A stretch of 64,000 nt of DNA from Paracrocinitomix sp040880585. Lineage in GTDB: Bacteria; Bacteroidota; Bacteroidia; Flavobacteriales_D; Crocinitomicaceae. The translations under genes and the position numbers were made by a program. Positions 55,894 to 64,000 of this stretch are shown here, piece after piece. The first letter of the stretch is position 1. Every line of letters starts with the position of its first letter. The notes beneath the pieces were generated by a model. That model was not told where the DNA came from, did no database searches, and was given only the letters and a program-made list of their open reading frames with translations. The DNA lies in contig JBBDID010000003.1 in NCBI GenBank assembly GCA_040880585.1, forward strand, positions 62,001 through 126,000, written 5' to 3'.

Positions 55894-55932
55894 AAAATAT
55901 AAAAGGGATTTTTGTGATCCCTTTTATATTTT
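55894..55932. terminator. Bidirectional terminator between dnaJ and the PorP/SprF gene
   Basis: A perfect 16-bp stem, AAAATATAAAAGGGAT (55894-55909) with ATCCCTTTTATATTTT (55917-55932), 7-base loop. A- and T-rich arms give a T-run on both strands, serving two convergent genes. Confidence 0.85.
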
Positions 55933-55954
55933 CTTACTCTTTCCTATAAATCTG

Positions 55955-56878
55955 CTAATAGCGAGGCATGGCAGTATCGGGTTTTTTATCTTCGTTGTAG
56001 ATGTCAAAAACAAGCATGATTTCATGGCTGCCAGAAGAAAAATCACTTAACTCACTAAAACTGTAGTCATACGCATAAGCCATTTCTAACATGGGATTTA
56101 AACGGAAACGTAATAGTGCAGAAAGATCGTTAGATGTTCGATAATTCAAACCAAATCCAAATTTTTTCTTGATCATTAATAAGGTACTAAGGTCAACTTG
56201 AAAAGGTGCGCCCGATACATGTTTAAAAATCATGGATGAATTCAGGTCAAACTTGTCATTAATCGACCAGGAGTAACCACTGTGTAAGTAAAAATGCCAG
56301 TCAGAAAAATCAAAACTGGTTACTCCGTTGAATTCAGTATCATACTCAATGGTATTTTTAAGCATATTAGGTAGGCAGATACCAACATAGAAATTCTTTG
56401 TTCTATAGTAAGTGCCAAATTTGAAGTTTGGCATAGCTAAAAGAGGGGAGTCAGCTTGAAATTCAGGATCGGTAATTGTAGTTTCTACCTGCGAATAATC
56501 ACTTTGTGACAACTTTAATGAAGCAGCCAAACCAAAAGATAAATTGGAGGAGGCATTTAATTTAATAGTGTATGAATAGGCTCCGGAAACTTCGGTGGTA
56601 TTATTTATTCCAATCCGATCATTGATCACAGATAAACCCAGATGGTTATTTGGCCCGCCGACAGGAGAGTTAAAATTAAAGCCAATCAATTGTGGTGCTC
56701 CGTCAAACCCTGTCCATTGGTTTTTAAAGAAAATTGATCCGTTCATATTGTCGTAAATCCCCATACTTGCCGGGTTGATAAATGGCTGGTGAACCATATA
56801 CTGTGTCATGTGAAATTGACTTTGCCCAAAACTGAATGAGGCAATTAGCAGACTTGTTGCAGTGATTAAATTTTTCAT
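55955..56878 (-). CDS. PorP/SprF family protein paired with the giant adhesin
   Basis: 307 residues with a signal peptide (MKNLITATSLLIASFSFGQ) and the hallmark HMTQYMVHQPFINPASMGIY. The remainder is beta-barrel strands, with the typical C-terminal GSHEIMLVFDI. It lies 24 bases downstream of the 1227-residue sorting-domain protein on the same strand and should be its outer-membrane partner. It differs from the copies at 2121 and 42737 enough to be an old paralogue. Confidence 0.9.
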   Translation of the reverse strand: MKNLITATSLLIASFSFGQSQFHMTQYMVHQPFINPASMGIYDNMNGSIFFKNQWTGFDGAPQLIGFNFNSPVGGPNNHLGLSVINDRIGINNTTEVSGAYSYTIKLNASSNLSFGLAASLKLSQSDYSQVETTITDPEFQADSPLLAMPNFKFGTYYRTKNFYVGICLPNMLKNTIEYDTEFNGVTSFDFSDWHFYLHSGYSWSINDKFDLNSSMIFKHVSGAPFQVDLSTLLMIKKKFGFGLNYRTSNDLSALLRFRLNPMLEMAYAYDYSFSELSDFSSGSHEIMLVFDIYNEDKKPDTAMPRY

Positions 56879-56902
56879 TGCTTTTTAATTTAGTTTAGGC
56901 GA

Positions 56903-59900
56903 TTATTTCTTTATTTCTATTGATCCGTTTAAGATCGTCCCTTCATCTAATTTTAGTACATAAAAGTATGTTCCCGTTACAATCTCGTCTCCACTAATCG
57001 TACGCTTACCGGTAGATTGACCTGACCAGTCATTTGCATATGGCGAGGCAGAATAAACAATGTCTCCCCAGCGATTATAAATGGTTAGAATATTTTCAGG
57101 GTAATCATCCAAACCTTCAATAACGAGTATTTCATTAATTCCATCACCATTCGGTGAAAATCCACCAGGAACGGTCAGTTCTCCCTCATCTTCGGCAACT
57201 AGTACCCTGACCATTGCCGTATCACAAATAGAGGCACAAAAATCATCACAGATAATATAAGTAACTGAATCTGGACCAAAGAAACCGTTAAATGGCAGAT
57301 AATCTATAGAACCATTATTTTGAACGGATGCAATACCATTTGTCGCTCCTGTTAAAATAGCAACAGTTAGTGGATCTCCTGTATCATTGGATGATACATC
57401 AATATTGACCAAAAATCCAGGATCGGTAGTTGCTTCATCATCAATAGCATTAACGGTGGATGAACTCTGTACATTCACGGTGACTGAATCAACTGCTGTA
57501 CAACTGTTACCATCCGTTATAGAAACAACGTAGGTGATTGTAACATTTGGGGAAACTTCTATCTCGCTTGTCGTTTCAGATGTTGACCAAACAGGACTTC
57601 CTGTTCCTGTGGCAGTTAATGTTACAATTTCTCCGGCGCAGATGTTTTGATTTGTTGATACAGCTAAAGACGGTAGATTATTGACGGTAATGGTCAGTGG
57701 TTGAAGTCCTCCAATATTCCCGCAACCATTGGTGGCTTCGGCTTCCATATAATAAGTAGTTGTAGTGGTCGGATTGACATTTAAGGGAGCTGTTCCCAAC
57801 AAATTACCGCCACTAGCCGCATCATAAATGTTGTAATCGACGGTTCCGGATCCTGACCCTGAGAGAGTAACCGTTTCTCCGGCACATACAATACTGTCAC
57901 TGGCTTTAAAAGTAGGTGCGATCGGTGAACCTAAAACTTCGATATCATCTGTGTAAGTGTCCAGACAAGCCCCACTGCCCACTTCATAAGTGATACTATT
58001 TGTTCCGCTTAGGCCGGTTGGGTCAAATGTTGAACCTGTTACGCCTGTTCCGGACCAACTTCCTCCGGTACTTCCTGTGAGTAATACGTCCAAATCAATT
58101 GTACCACTACTTTCACAAATGGGCGAAGGCGGTATCCATGAGGCTGTTACTGAAGTTTCTACCGTGATATCGTGTTGCTCCGTTGCAGGGCATGTAGTTC
58201 CAACCTGATAAGTAATAGTAATTGTATTTCCACTTAAACCTGAGGGGTCAAATGAAGAACCGCTCACAGCTGTACCTGACCAAGATCCTCCGGCATCTCC
58301 GGTAATCAAGGCGTCCAGATTAATTGTTCCGCTACTTTCACAAACTGTGCCGGGTGAAGTCCATGATGCGTCTGATACAGGATTTACTGTAATACTTTGT
58401 GTATCGGTTCCGGTACAGCCGGATTGAGTCAGAGAATATTCAAGCTCAATTGTTCCAGGTGCTGTTGCAGTTAATACATCAACAGTAATTGTTCCCGGAC
58501 CACTGGTCACCTGCCAGGTTCCTCCGGTTGGGGTAGCTGTTAAGTTAAGTTGATCACCTTCGCAGAGGTCTGCATTACTACTACTAATACTTGGAGAGGG
58601 AACAGGGTTTACAGTAATGGTAACTGATTGACAAGCTGTGGTATTGCAACTGCCTTCTGCTCTTACATAATAGGTAGTTGTTGTGGTGGGATTAACCAAC
58701 AATGAGGCACCTGATCCGGCGGAAGTGCCACCACAAGATCCTGTGTACCACTCCCAGTTAGCGCCTGTTCCCAATGAACCGCCTTGTACACTTAATGTGG
58801 TGTTGCTTCCTTCACAAATAGTGGTTTGAGTAGCTGTAGCACCAGTAGGAGCTGTAGAGTTTGTGTTTACAGTAATGGTAACTGATTGACAAGCTGTGGT
58901 ATTGCAACTGCCTTCTGCTNNNNNNNNNNNNNNNNNNNNNNNNNNNNNNNNNNNNNNNNNNNNNNNNNNNNNNNNNNNNNNNNNNNNNNNNNNNNNNNNN
59001 NNNNNNNNNNNNNNNNNNNACCACTCCCAGTTAGCGCCTGTTCCCAATGAACCGCCTTGTACACTTAATGTGGTACTGTTTCCTTCACAGAGGGGATTGG
59101 TGGTAGCATTTACACTTGTTGGGTCTGTTGATGGGGTACAGGTAGAATACTTCGCCACATATCCGTCGTCTCCAACACTGCCTTCTGATAAGGTGTATGC
59201 TGTGGTAGAGGGATCCAGTGCTACATCTGCAGAAAAATCACCTGAGGTATAAAAATTTCCTGATCCTGTTGAAGCAATATCATTCCAATAGGCAACAGAA
59301 GAATTAGTTGCTACATTTTCAGCCCATTGAAATGTGCCATTCGCATCTAATAAACAAGCGGCAAAGGTAGAGCCTGCACCCACTGTTAAATTTGCAGTTC
59401 CCGTACCCGGGTCAAAATCACCTGTTCCTGCATAGTTCCCCATCATAAGAGGGCCATTCTCATGAATACACATATTGGTAGTTCCTCCACCACTATAAGG
59501 CATGGTGTGCGCCCAATTCAAAGCAAGAGTGTTTTTATTGTAACTGGCGATTGCCATCTCAATAACTCCTGGATCTCCTGTATCCAAAAAATAGGTGCTA
59601 CCACTAAAATCAAAATCAACATTATCGGTATATTGGACGACCATGAATAGGTTGTCTCCGTCTATTTCAATATCACGCCCGTAATCATGCGAACCTGAAC
59701 TTCCAATAAAATCGGCGTAATCTACTGACCCATCTACAACTGAGTAACGTGCAAGAAAAAGATCGTAGTGAGTTCCATCTCCGGCTAAATTTAATGTTCC
59801 CGGACCCGGATCGAAGTCCATGGTACCTTCAAACCCTCCGGTTATATATAGGTATGTCCCATCTGTTTCTATATCGTGGCAACTAATATAATTGGCATTA

Positions 59901-60586
59901 CCGATTTGTTGTGCCCATTGAAAGGCTCCGGTTGAACCTGTGAATTTGGCAATATAACCGTCATAAGCACCAATAGCAGTATGGTTATCGACCCCTGCTG
60001 TTGGATCCAAATCTTCCGTCCCGTCAAATCGGTCAAAAACATATACGTTATCATTGTTATCTACACACACCAGTTCACTGGTTTTAAATCCGGAATAGCC
60101 TTCAATGACATGGGTGTAAGAATGCACTCCTGCATCTGTATATCTGGACAAAAACCCCCCCAAACTACCGTCATACATATCGCCAGTTACATAAGCATTT
60201 CCATTTTGATCTACTGCTATAGATACAGCGCGATCGTTAGAGTTATCACCGTTGGGATTAGAAATGAGAGAAGCCCAAAGGTAGTTTCCATTTGCATCAT
60301 ATTTAGCAATAAATGGGTCTTCAGAAGGCGTTCCAGAACCTCCGTTTGCCGAAGTTAAATCACCTCCGGGATTAAACACATCAAAGTCAACCGTCCCGTC
60401 AACAGAACCGACTACATAAACATTTCCATTGGGATCTACTTCCATATCATAAGCGCGAACCCGGTTAGAAAAATGTGACGAACTGGTCTGATCCATTTGC
60501 GCAGCCCATTGATAAGTGGGTTGGGCAGTTGCTTGTTGATAAAATGTAAGGATGAAAATCAAATAAAAGACAGAGATTTTTTTCAT
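56903..60586 (-). CDS. Giant T9SS type B sorting-domain protein with Ig-like repeats
   Basis: About 1227 codons, interrupted by a 100-N gap. Signal peptide (about 1-21). Beta-propeller-like repeats at about 25-490 (GNVYVVGSVDGTVDFD, NAYVTGDMYDG). Several Ig-like repeats follow at about 500-1010 (CEGSNTTLSVQGG ... NPTTTTTYYVRAEGSC), then a cadherin-like domain near 1050-1110. The C-terminal domain has VPGGFSPNGDGINEILVIEG and IYNRWGDIVY. The layout is that of a long surface adhesin exported by the T9SS. The frame remains open across the gap, but the true length is uncertain. Confidence 0.88.
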   Translation of the reverse strand: MKKISVFYLIFILTFYQQATAQPTYQWAAQMDQTSSSHFSNRVRAYDMEVDPNGNVYVVGSVDGTVDFDVFNPGGDLTSANGGSGTPSEDPFIAKYDANGNYLWASLISNPNGDNSNDRAVSIAVDQNGNAYVTGDMYDGSLGGFLSRYTDAGVHSYTHVIEGYSGFKTSELVCVDNNDNVYVFDRFDGTEDLDPTAGVDNHTAIGAYDGYIAKFTGSTGAFQWAQQIGNANYISCHDIETDGTYLYITGGFEGTMDFDPGPGTLNLAGDGTHYDLFLARYSVVDGSVDYADFIGSSGSHDYGRDIEIDGDNLFMVVQYTDNVDFDFSGSTYFLDTGDPGVIEMAIASYNKNTLALNWAHTMPYSGGGTTNMCIHENGPLMMGNYAGTGDFDPGTGTANLTVGAGSTFAACLLDANGTFQWAENVATNSSVAYWNDIASTGSGNFYTSGDFSADVALDPSTTAYTLSEGSVGDDGYVAKYSTCTPSTDPTSVNATTNPLCEGNSTTLSVQGGSLGTGANWEWXXXXXXXXXXXXXXXXXXXXXXXXXXXXXXXXXXAEGSCNTTACQSVTITVNTNSTAPTGATATQTTICEGSNTTLSVQGGSLGTGANWEWYTGSCGGTSAGSGASLLVNPTTTTTYYVRAEGSCNTTACQSVTITVNPVPSPSISSSNADLCEGDQLNLTATPTGGTWQVTSGPGTITVDVLTATAPGTIELEYSLTQSGCTGTDTQSITVNPVSDASWTSPGTVCESSGTINLDALITGDAGGSWSGTAVSGSSFDPSGLSGNTITITYQVGTTCPATEQHDITVETSVTASWIPPSPICESSGTIDLDVLLTGSTGGSWSGTGVTGSTFDPTGLSGTNSITYEVGSGACLDTYTDDIEVLGSPIAPTFKASDSIVCAGETVTLSGSGSGTVDYNIYDAASGGNLLGTAPLNVNPTTTTTYYMEAEATNGCGNIGGLQPLTITVNNLPSLAVSTNQNICAGEIVTLTATGTGSPVWSTSETTSEIEVSPNVTITYVVSITDGNSCTAVDSVTVNVQSSSTVNAIDDEATTDPGFLVNIDVSSNDTGDPLTVAILTGATNGIASVQNNGSIDYLPFNGFFGPDSVTYIICDDFCASICDTAMVRVLVAEDEGELTVPGGFSPNGDGINEILVIEGLDDYPENILTIYNRWGDIVYSASPYANDWSGQSTGKRTISGDEIVTGTYFYVLKLDEGTILNGSIEIKK
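58623..59110 (-). repeat. 258-bp tandem repeats encoding an Ig-like module
   Basis: Nearly identical segments recur with a period of 258 bases (ACTGATTGACAAGCTG at 58623 and 58881), or 86 codons. Each encodes a CEGSNTTL ... ACQSVTITVN module. Identity between copies is high enough to break assembly, and the scaffold gap lies in one of them. Confidence 0.85.
58920..59019. other. Scaffold gap (100 N)
   Basis: Exactly 100 N. By comparison with the intact copy at 58662-58746, 85 bases should be missing if no repeat unit was lost. The 15-base excess is a multiple of 3, so the reading frame survives only by luck. The real gap may be 85 + 258k bases. Confidence 0.95.
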
Positions 60587-60820
60587 AGTTGATTGTAAGT
60601 GTTGAATAATTAAAGAAAATCTAATCTACAAAATTGATGGAATAAAGGGAAATTGATCCCCGACATTTAGATTTAAAAATGGTTCAGGAATAAAATTTAT
60701 AATCATTTTGTAATCAAAGGAATTCAATCGGATGAATTCAAAATCACACACTAGAAGCAAAATTGTTCCGTTAAAATAAAAACATATTAATATTATAAGC
60801 GTTTTTATTTTAATAAAAAA

Positions 60821-61633
60821 TTAAAAGAAATAATTACCCGCCTCTTTTGAGTTGATCACCAGTACAGGAACCCCACTTTTATTGGTAATGATGCTTTGAG
60901 CAAAGGTATCAAACTGTGGAAGGAGACTGTCACTGTGATAGGCAAAAGCAATCAAATTAGCCTTACTCTTTACAGCATAATTAATAATGTCATTGGCATA
61001 CCCCTTTTCTCGTTTTAAAACTTCTGTTTTATAAGTAATTCCCTTTTCTTTAAACTGTTTGGATAATAAACCACTGTGTACAGCTACTTTGAGTTTGAGA
61101 TTAGAATCTACTTTTTTCTCAGTGACAATCAAAATTTCAGATTTCAAATGTTCTGCCAAACCTGTAGTTACCTGTTCAATTTGTAAACTCTCTTGTGATT
61201 CATCAAGGGGCACAACAATTCGTTGCAGATCCATTCCGGTAAATTGTTCTTGTACTACCAAAAAAGGAACATGAGTAGAAGTAATAACTTTCAGGGCAAA
61301 ACTACCAAACATTTTTTGTTGTATTCCCTTTGAACCGTGTGTCCCCATAATAATTAGAGAAGCTTTTATTTCAGATGCGGCAGCTGCGATATCCGTAAAA
61401 ATGGAACCTGATTTTATTTGGAATCCAACATCAACATTTGCCGGTTTATCCTTGAGATTACTGATGATTTTTTCAAAGCTTTCTTTAGCCTTAGTGCGTT
61501 TACTTTCGTCTTTGACAACATGAAGTAGTTGAACATCTGAGTTCATGTTTTTAGCGAGCTGTAAAGCATAAGTTAATGCGTTATCCGCAACAGGAGTGAA
61601 ATCATGTGGAACTAATAAGGTTCTTTTTGCCAT
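60821..61633 (-). CDS. Universal stress protein, two UspA domains
   Basis: 270 residues with two UspA-type domains. Domain 1 (about 1-145) begins RTLLVPHDFTPVADNALTYA and has the ATP-loop-like GTHGSKGIQQKMFGS. Domain 2 (about 150-270) begins LQRIVVPLDESQESLQIEQV and is weaker in the binding loop (FAYHSDS). Such proteins accumulate under stress and may bind ATP. It is a single gene with no clear operon partner. Confidence 0.88.
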   Translation of the reverse strand: MAKRTLLVPHDFTPVADNALTYALQLAKNMNSDVQLLHVVKDESKRTKAKESFEKIISNLKDKPANVDVGFQIKSGSIFTDIAAAASEIKASLIIMGTHGSKGIQQKMFGSFALKVITSTHVPFLVVQEQFTGMDLQRIVVPLDESQESLQIEQVTTGLAEHLKSEILIVTEKKVDSNLKLKVAVHSGLLSKQFKEKGITYKTEVLKREKGYANDIINYAVKSKANLIAFAYHSDSLLPQFDTFAQSIITNKSGVPVLVINSKEAGNYFF

Positions 61634-61730
61634 AGGGAAAAGTTTGGATAAATATAAATATAAACAAAAAAGCTAATAATTCACACTTGAAAGACTTATC
61701 AACGAACTTTTGATGATAGTTGATAAATTA

Positions 61731-61843
61731 ACTTAACCAATCATCCCGGTCTAAACTCCTGAAAATGATTACCTCTACAATGTGTGTGGCTTTGATCAGT
61801 TTTTTGCCCGGGCATCAATGTGGTAAATCACTTACCAAAGTGA
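61731..61843 (-). pseudogene. Diverged copy A of the yifB 3' end
   Basis: Read on the minus strand, the part next to 61731 still encodes a yifB-like end (ATHIVEVIIFRSLDRDDWLS) and is joined to the upstream KKLIK codons with about 33 codons deleted. The sequence differs from the intact 3' end at synonymous and non-synonymous sites, so it is not recent. Confidence 0.8.
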
Positions 61844-61978
61844 AACCACAAAGTGCGCAGAGTAGACACAGAGTACACAAAGGATTTAAGATATAGAGAA
61901 TAGAAGTTGTTATTCATTTTTTCGTAACTTTTTATTATTCTCTGCGATCTCTGAGCCTACTTTGTGAGCTCTGTGGTT
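61844..61978. mobile_element. Empty GxxExxY cassette (copy A)
   Basis: 135 bp with the same ends as the cassette at 62121: AACCACAAAG on the left and its near-inverse ending TGTGGTT on the right. Where the other copy holds a gene, this has a single AAGTTGTTAT (61904-61913). Confidence 0.8.
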
Positions 61979-62120
61979 ATGAGAATAAGGTTAATATTTG
62001 TTCTAACTCAACCACCCATCCCGATCTAAGCTTCTGAAACTAATGGCTTCTGCAATGTGTGTGGCTTTGATCAGTTTTTTTGCTTGGGTACCAATGCGGC
62101 AAAATCACTTACCAAAGTGA
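61979..62120 (-). pseudogene. Diverged copy B of the yifB 3' end
   Basis: The minus strand still encodes ISFRSLDRDGWLS and the residues before it as in intact yifB, with silent changes, and the same internal deletion as copy A. An extra T in the T-run upstream breaks the frame. Confidence 0.8.
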
Positions 62121-62624
62121 AACCACAAAGAACGCAGAGTAGACACAGAGTACACAAAGGGTTTAAGATATAGAGAATAGAAGTTGTTATAAGTCGTCGT
62201 TTATAATTCTTTTGATTCCCTTTTTCAGAATATTCACGTTGAAGTTAATTAGTAATCCCAATTTGAAATTTCCAAGTCTCATATAAGTCAATGTTTGTGC
62301 CAAATGCACATCATGTAAACTTTCTACACTTTTAACTTCAATCACAATTTGGTTTTCTACTAGTAAATCTATTCGATAGCCACAATTTAAATGAACTTCT
62401 TCGAAAACTAAAGGCATACTTCGTTCTTTAATGGTGCTAATACCACTTTTATTTAATTTATAGTGTAAACATTCTTTGTATGCTTGCTCTAGAAGTCCAG
62501 GGCCTAACTGTTTATGCACCTCAATGGCACAACCGATTATCTTATGACTTAAGTTGTTATTCATTTTTCGTAACTTTTTATTATTCTCTGCGATCTCTGA
62601 GCCTACTTTGTGGGCTCTGTGGTT
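62121..62624. mobile_element. GxxExxY gene cassette with imperfect terminal inverted repeats (copy B)
   Basis: 504 bp. The left ~39 bases (AACCACAAAGAACGCAGAG...) and the right ~39 bases (read on the opposite strand AACCACAGAGCCCACAAAG...) match at about two thirds to three quarters of positions. It contains one gene in the middle. No transposase is present, so movement would need a helper in trans. Confidence 0.7.
62187..62564 (-). CDS. GxxExxY protein
   Basis: 125 residues. The name-giving motif is GPGLLEQAY (about 21-29), within the usual start IIGCAIEVHKQLGPGLLE. The second half has RIDLLVENQIVIEVKSV, which fits a PD-(D/E)XK nuclease core (Asp, then Glu-x-Lys). The function of the family is unproven. 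The gene fills the cassette almost wall to wall: identical 10-bp repeats AAGTTGTTAT overlap its stop codon (62181-62190) and lie 1 base from its start codon (62551-62560). Confidence 0.88.
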   Translation of the reverse strand: MNNNLSHKIIGCAIEVHKQLGPGLLEQAYKECLHYKLNKSGISTIKERSMPLVFEEVHLNCGYRIDLLVENQIVIEVKSVESLHDVHLAQTLTYMRLGNFKLGLLINFNVNILKKGIKRIINDDL

Positions 62625-62648
62625 ATAAGAATAAGGTTAATATTAGTT

Positions 62649-64000
62649 CTAACTCAACCAACCATCCCTGTCCAGCGATCTGAAACTGATGGCTTCTGCA
62701 ATGTGTGTGGCTTTGATTTGGTTGGATCGGTCTAAATCGGCAATGGTTCTTGAAACTTTAAGTATTCTGGCGTAAGAACGTGCCGAAAAACCCATTTTAT
62801 CCATAGCTGTTTTGATCAGTTTTTTAGCCGTTGCATCAATTTTGCAAAATTTTTCAATCATTTGAGAATTGAGTTGTGCATTGTAGTGAACACCTTGAAT
62901 TTCTTTTAATCGGTTGGCTTGTAATTTACGTGCCTGTACCACTCTTTCCCTGATCTGTGCACTTCCTTCTCCTTTTCTGTTATCAGAGAGTTGATCAAAT
63001 TTAACGGCCGGCACTTCAATGTGCAGATCAATTCGATCCATTAAAGGACCTGAAATTTTGCTCAGGTATCGTTTTACGGTGTATTCAGGATCTGAATTAG
63101 GATCATTTGGGTCATAAAAGTTGCCTGATGGAGAAGGGTTCATAGATGCCACTAACATAAAACCGGCAGGATAATCGACTGACATCTTTGCTCTGGATAT
63201 GGATACCACCCGATCTTCTAAAGGTTGCCTCATGACTTCTAAAACCTGACGTTTGTATTCTGGCAATTCATCCAAAAACAATATGCCGTTATGCGCCAAA
63301 GAAATTTCACCGGGTTTTGGGTGAGATCCTCCTCCCACTAAGGCCACATCTGAAACCGTATGATGAGGAGATCGGAAGGGGCGTTGCATGACCAGACCGC
63401 CGTTAGCACCAATTAAACCGGCTACGGAATGAATTTTTGTGGTTTCCAGTGCTTCATCTATTGTTAAAGGAGGCAATATAGAAGGTAACCGTTTAGCCAA
63501 CATGGTTTTTCCTGATCCCGGAGGACCAACTAATAATATATTATGTCCTCCTGCGGCTGCGATTTCCAAAGCCCGTTTTACATTTTCCTGTCCTTTTACA
63601 TCTGAAAAATCAATTTGATAATCTCCCGGGAGTTCATGCGTGTCTTCAAATTCAAATTGGGTGGCCGTTAAATCACAATTGCCATTGAAAAAATCTACAA
63701 CTTCATCAAGGTGCTCAATTCCATAGATGTTTATTCCCTCAACAATCGCTACTTCTTTAGCATTTTGAACGGGTAATATAAACCCTTTGAAACCGAGTTC
63801 TTTTGCTTTTAAGGCAATGGGAAGGGCACCTTTAATCGGACGAAGACCACCGTCAAGGGACAACTCTCCCATGATTAAGTAATCTTCAACATGTTCCCCA
63901 TTAATTTGCCCAGAAGCAGCTAAAACCCCAACAGCAATGGTCAGGTCATAAGCTGACCCCTCTTTTCGGATATCGGCAGGAGCCATATTAACTGTCACTT
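62649..64000 (-). CDS. comM: YifB/ComM-family Mg-chelatase-like ATPase, 5' end missing
   Basis: About 450 residues are visible; the frame runs off the right edge and ~55-60 N-terminal residues are missing (GTG at 63998 is internal, VTVNMAPADIRKEG). The N-terminal part is the Lon-like fold (KEGSAYDLTIAVGVL). The AAA+ domain shows Walker A LLVGPPGSGKTMLAKRL and Walker B GILFLDELPEYKRQ, with the sensor motif NPSPSG. The C-terminal domain begins RERVVQARKLQ. ComM acts as a branch-migration helicase that integrates DNA in transformation. Two decayed copies of its 3' end lie downstream. Confidence 0.95.
   Translation of the reverse strand, partial: VTVNMAPADIRKEGSAYDLTIAVGVLAASGQINGEHVEDYLIMGELSLDGGLRPIKGALPIALKAKELGFKGFILPVQNAKEVAIVEGINIYGIEHLDEVVDFFNGNCDLTATQFEFEDTHELPGDYQIDFSDVKGQENVKRALEIAAAGGHNILLVGPPGSGKTMLAKRLPSILPPLTIDEALETTKIHSVAGLIGANGGLVMQRPFRSPHHTVSDVALVGGGSHPKPGEISLAHNGILFLDELPEYKRQVLEVMRQPLEDRVVSISRAKMSVDYPAGFMLVASMNPSPSGNFYDPNDPNSDPEYTVKRYLSKISGPLMDRIDLHIEVPAVKFDQLSDNRKGEGSAQIRERVVQARKLQANRLKEIQGVHYNAQLNSQMIEKFCKIDATAKKLIKTAMDKMGFSARSYARILKVSRTIADLDRSNQIKATHIAEAISFRSLDRDGWLS

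Larger units (their letters stand above)
61634..62186. other. Region of degenerate repeats downstream of the GxxExxY gene
   Basis: It holds no gene of its own: yifB-tail remnants at 61731-61843 and 61979-62120 and an empty cassette at 61844-61978, plus the left end of the occupied cassette. The first ~95 bases are AT-rich and unremarkable. Confidence 0.8.

Noticed and set aside
59981..60358. 125-codon plus-strand frame opposite the giant adhesin gene
   Set aside because: It is antisense to propeller repeats whose base pattern opens long frames; no recognisable protein.
1..64000. tRNA, rRNA or CRISPR arrays
   Set aside because: I inspected the intergenic stretches and saw no cloverleaf-like sequence with a T-loop and no regularly spaced repeats; a tRNAscan or Infernal run would be decisive.

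Overview
The window looks like a contig from a low-GC member of the phylum Bacteroidota, most likely a flavobacteria-type gliding or surface-attached bacterium. The evidence is the complete gldK-gldL-gldM-gldN core of the type IX secretion system (T9SS), three PorP/SprF-family outer-membrane proteins, two very large proteins ending in the gliding-associated 'type B' T9SS sorting domain, and repeated promoter elements of the Bacteroidota type (-7 TAnnTTTG). No rRNA, tRNA or CRISPR array was seen. One 100-N scaffold gap (58920-59019) lies inside a repeat-rich gene.

Layout. 1-5404: a secreted T9SS adhesin-like protein (cut by the left edge), a PorP/SprF partner and an OmpA-type periplasmic protein form one surface module. 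5455-8676: a CotH-kinase/beta-helix lipoprotein followed by an N-terminal fragment of a paralogue. 8984-12076: a DUF4920 lipoprotein and a CsaA / response regulator / histidine kinase operon. 12134-14548: a lipoprotein fragment, a nuclease-like small protein and an M23 peptidase. 14718-17625: a ZapB-like coiled coil, zapA, rny and a methyltransferase. 17618-30196: a surface polysaccharide locus (FAD oxidoreductase, flippase, acyltransferase, glycosyltransferases, two O-antigen polymerase/ligase-type proteins, methyltransferases, a sugar aminotransferase and a priming sugar-phosphate transferase). 30197-31861: a repeat-bearing intergenic region, a small protein with a PID-CTERM-like tail and an unknown secreted protein. 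31923-38831: groEL, groES, secG, a TPR protein, lptE, a sigma-54 activator and miaB, all on the minus strand. 39074-49160: topA, an arginase-fold protein lacking metal ligands, a PorP/SprF protein and gldKLMN. 49235-55871: an ABC-F ATPase, an acyltransferase, lnt and grpE-dnaJ. 55955-60586: a second PorP/SprF plus giant adhesin-like module on the minus strand. 60821-64000: a universal stress protein, a tandem array of GxxExxY cassettes and comM/yifB tails, and the yifB gene cut by the right edge.

How the genes fit together. GldK/L/M/N are known as the motor and periplasmic core of the T9SS, which carries proteins with C-terminal sorting domains across the outer membrane. The two large proteins here are likely cargo, and the adjacent PorP/SprF proteins their likely surface partners. 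The polysaccharide locus would make the glycan coat to which such cargo, or A-type LPS, may be linked. LptE, SecG and Lnt are general envelope-building functions.

The least ordinary parts are the yifB-tail/GxxExxY array at 61731-62712, where one cassette has lost its gene exactly between 10-bp direct repeats; the arginase-like pseudoenzyme inside the T9SS locus; the small PID-CTERM-like protein; and the 104-bp palindromic tandem repeat downstream of the polysaccharide locus.
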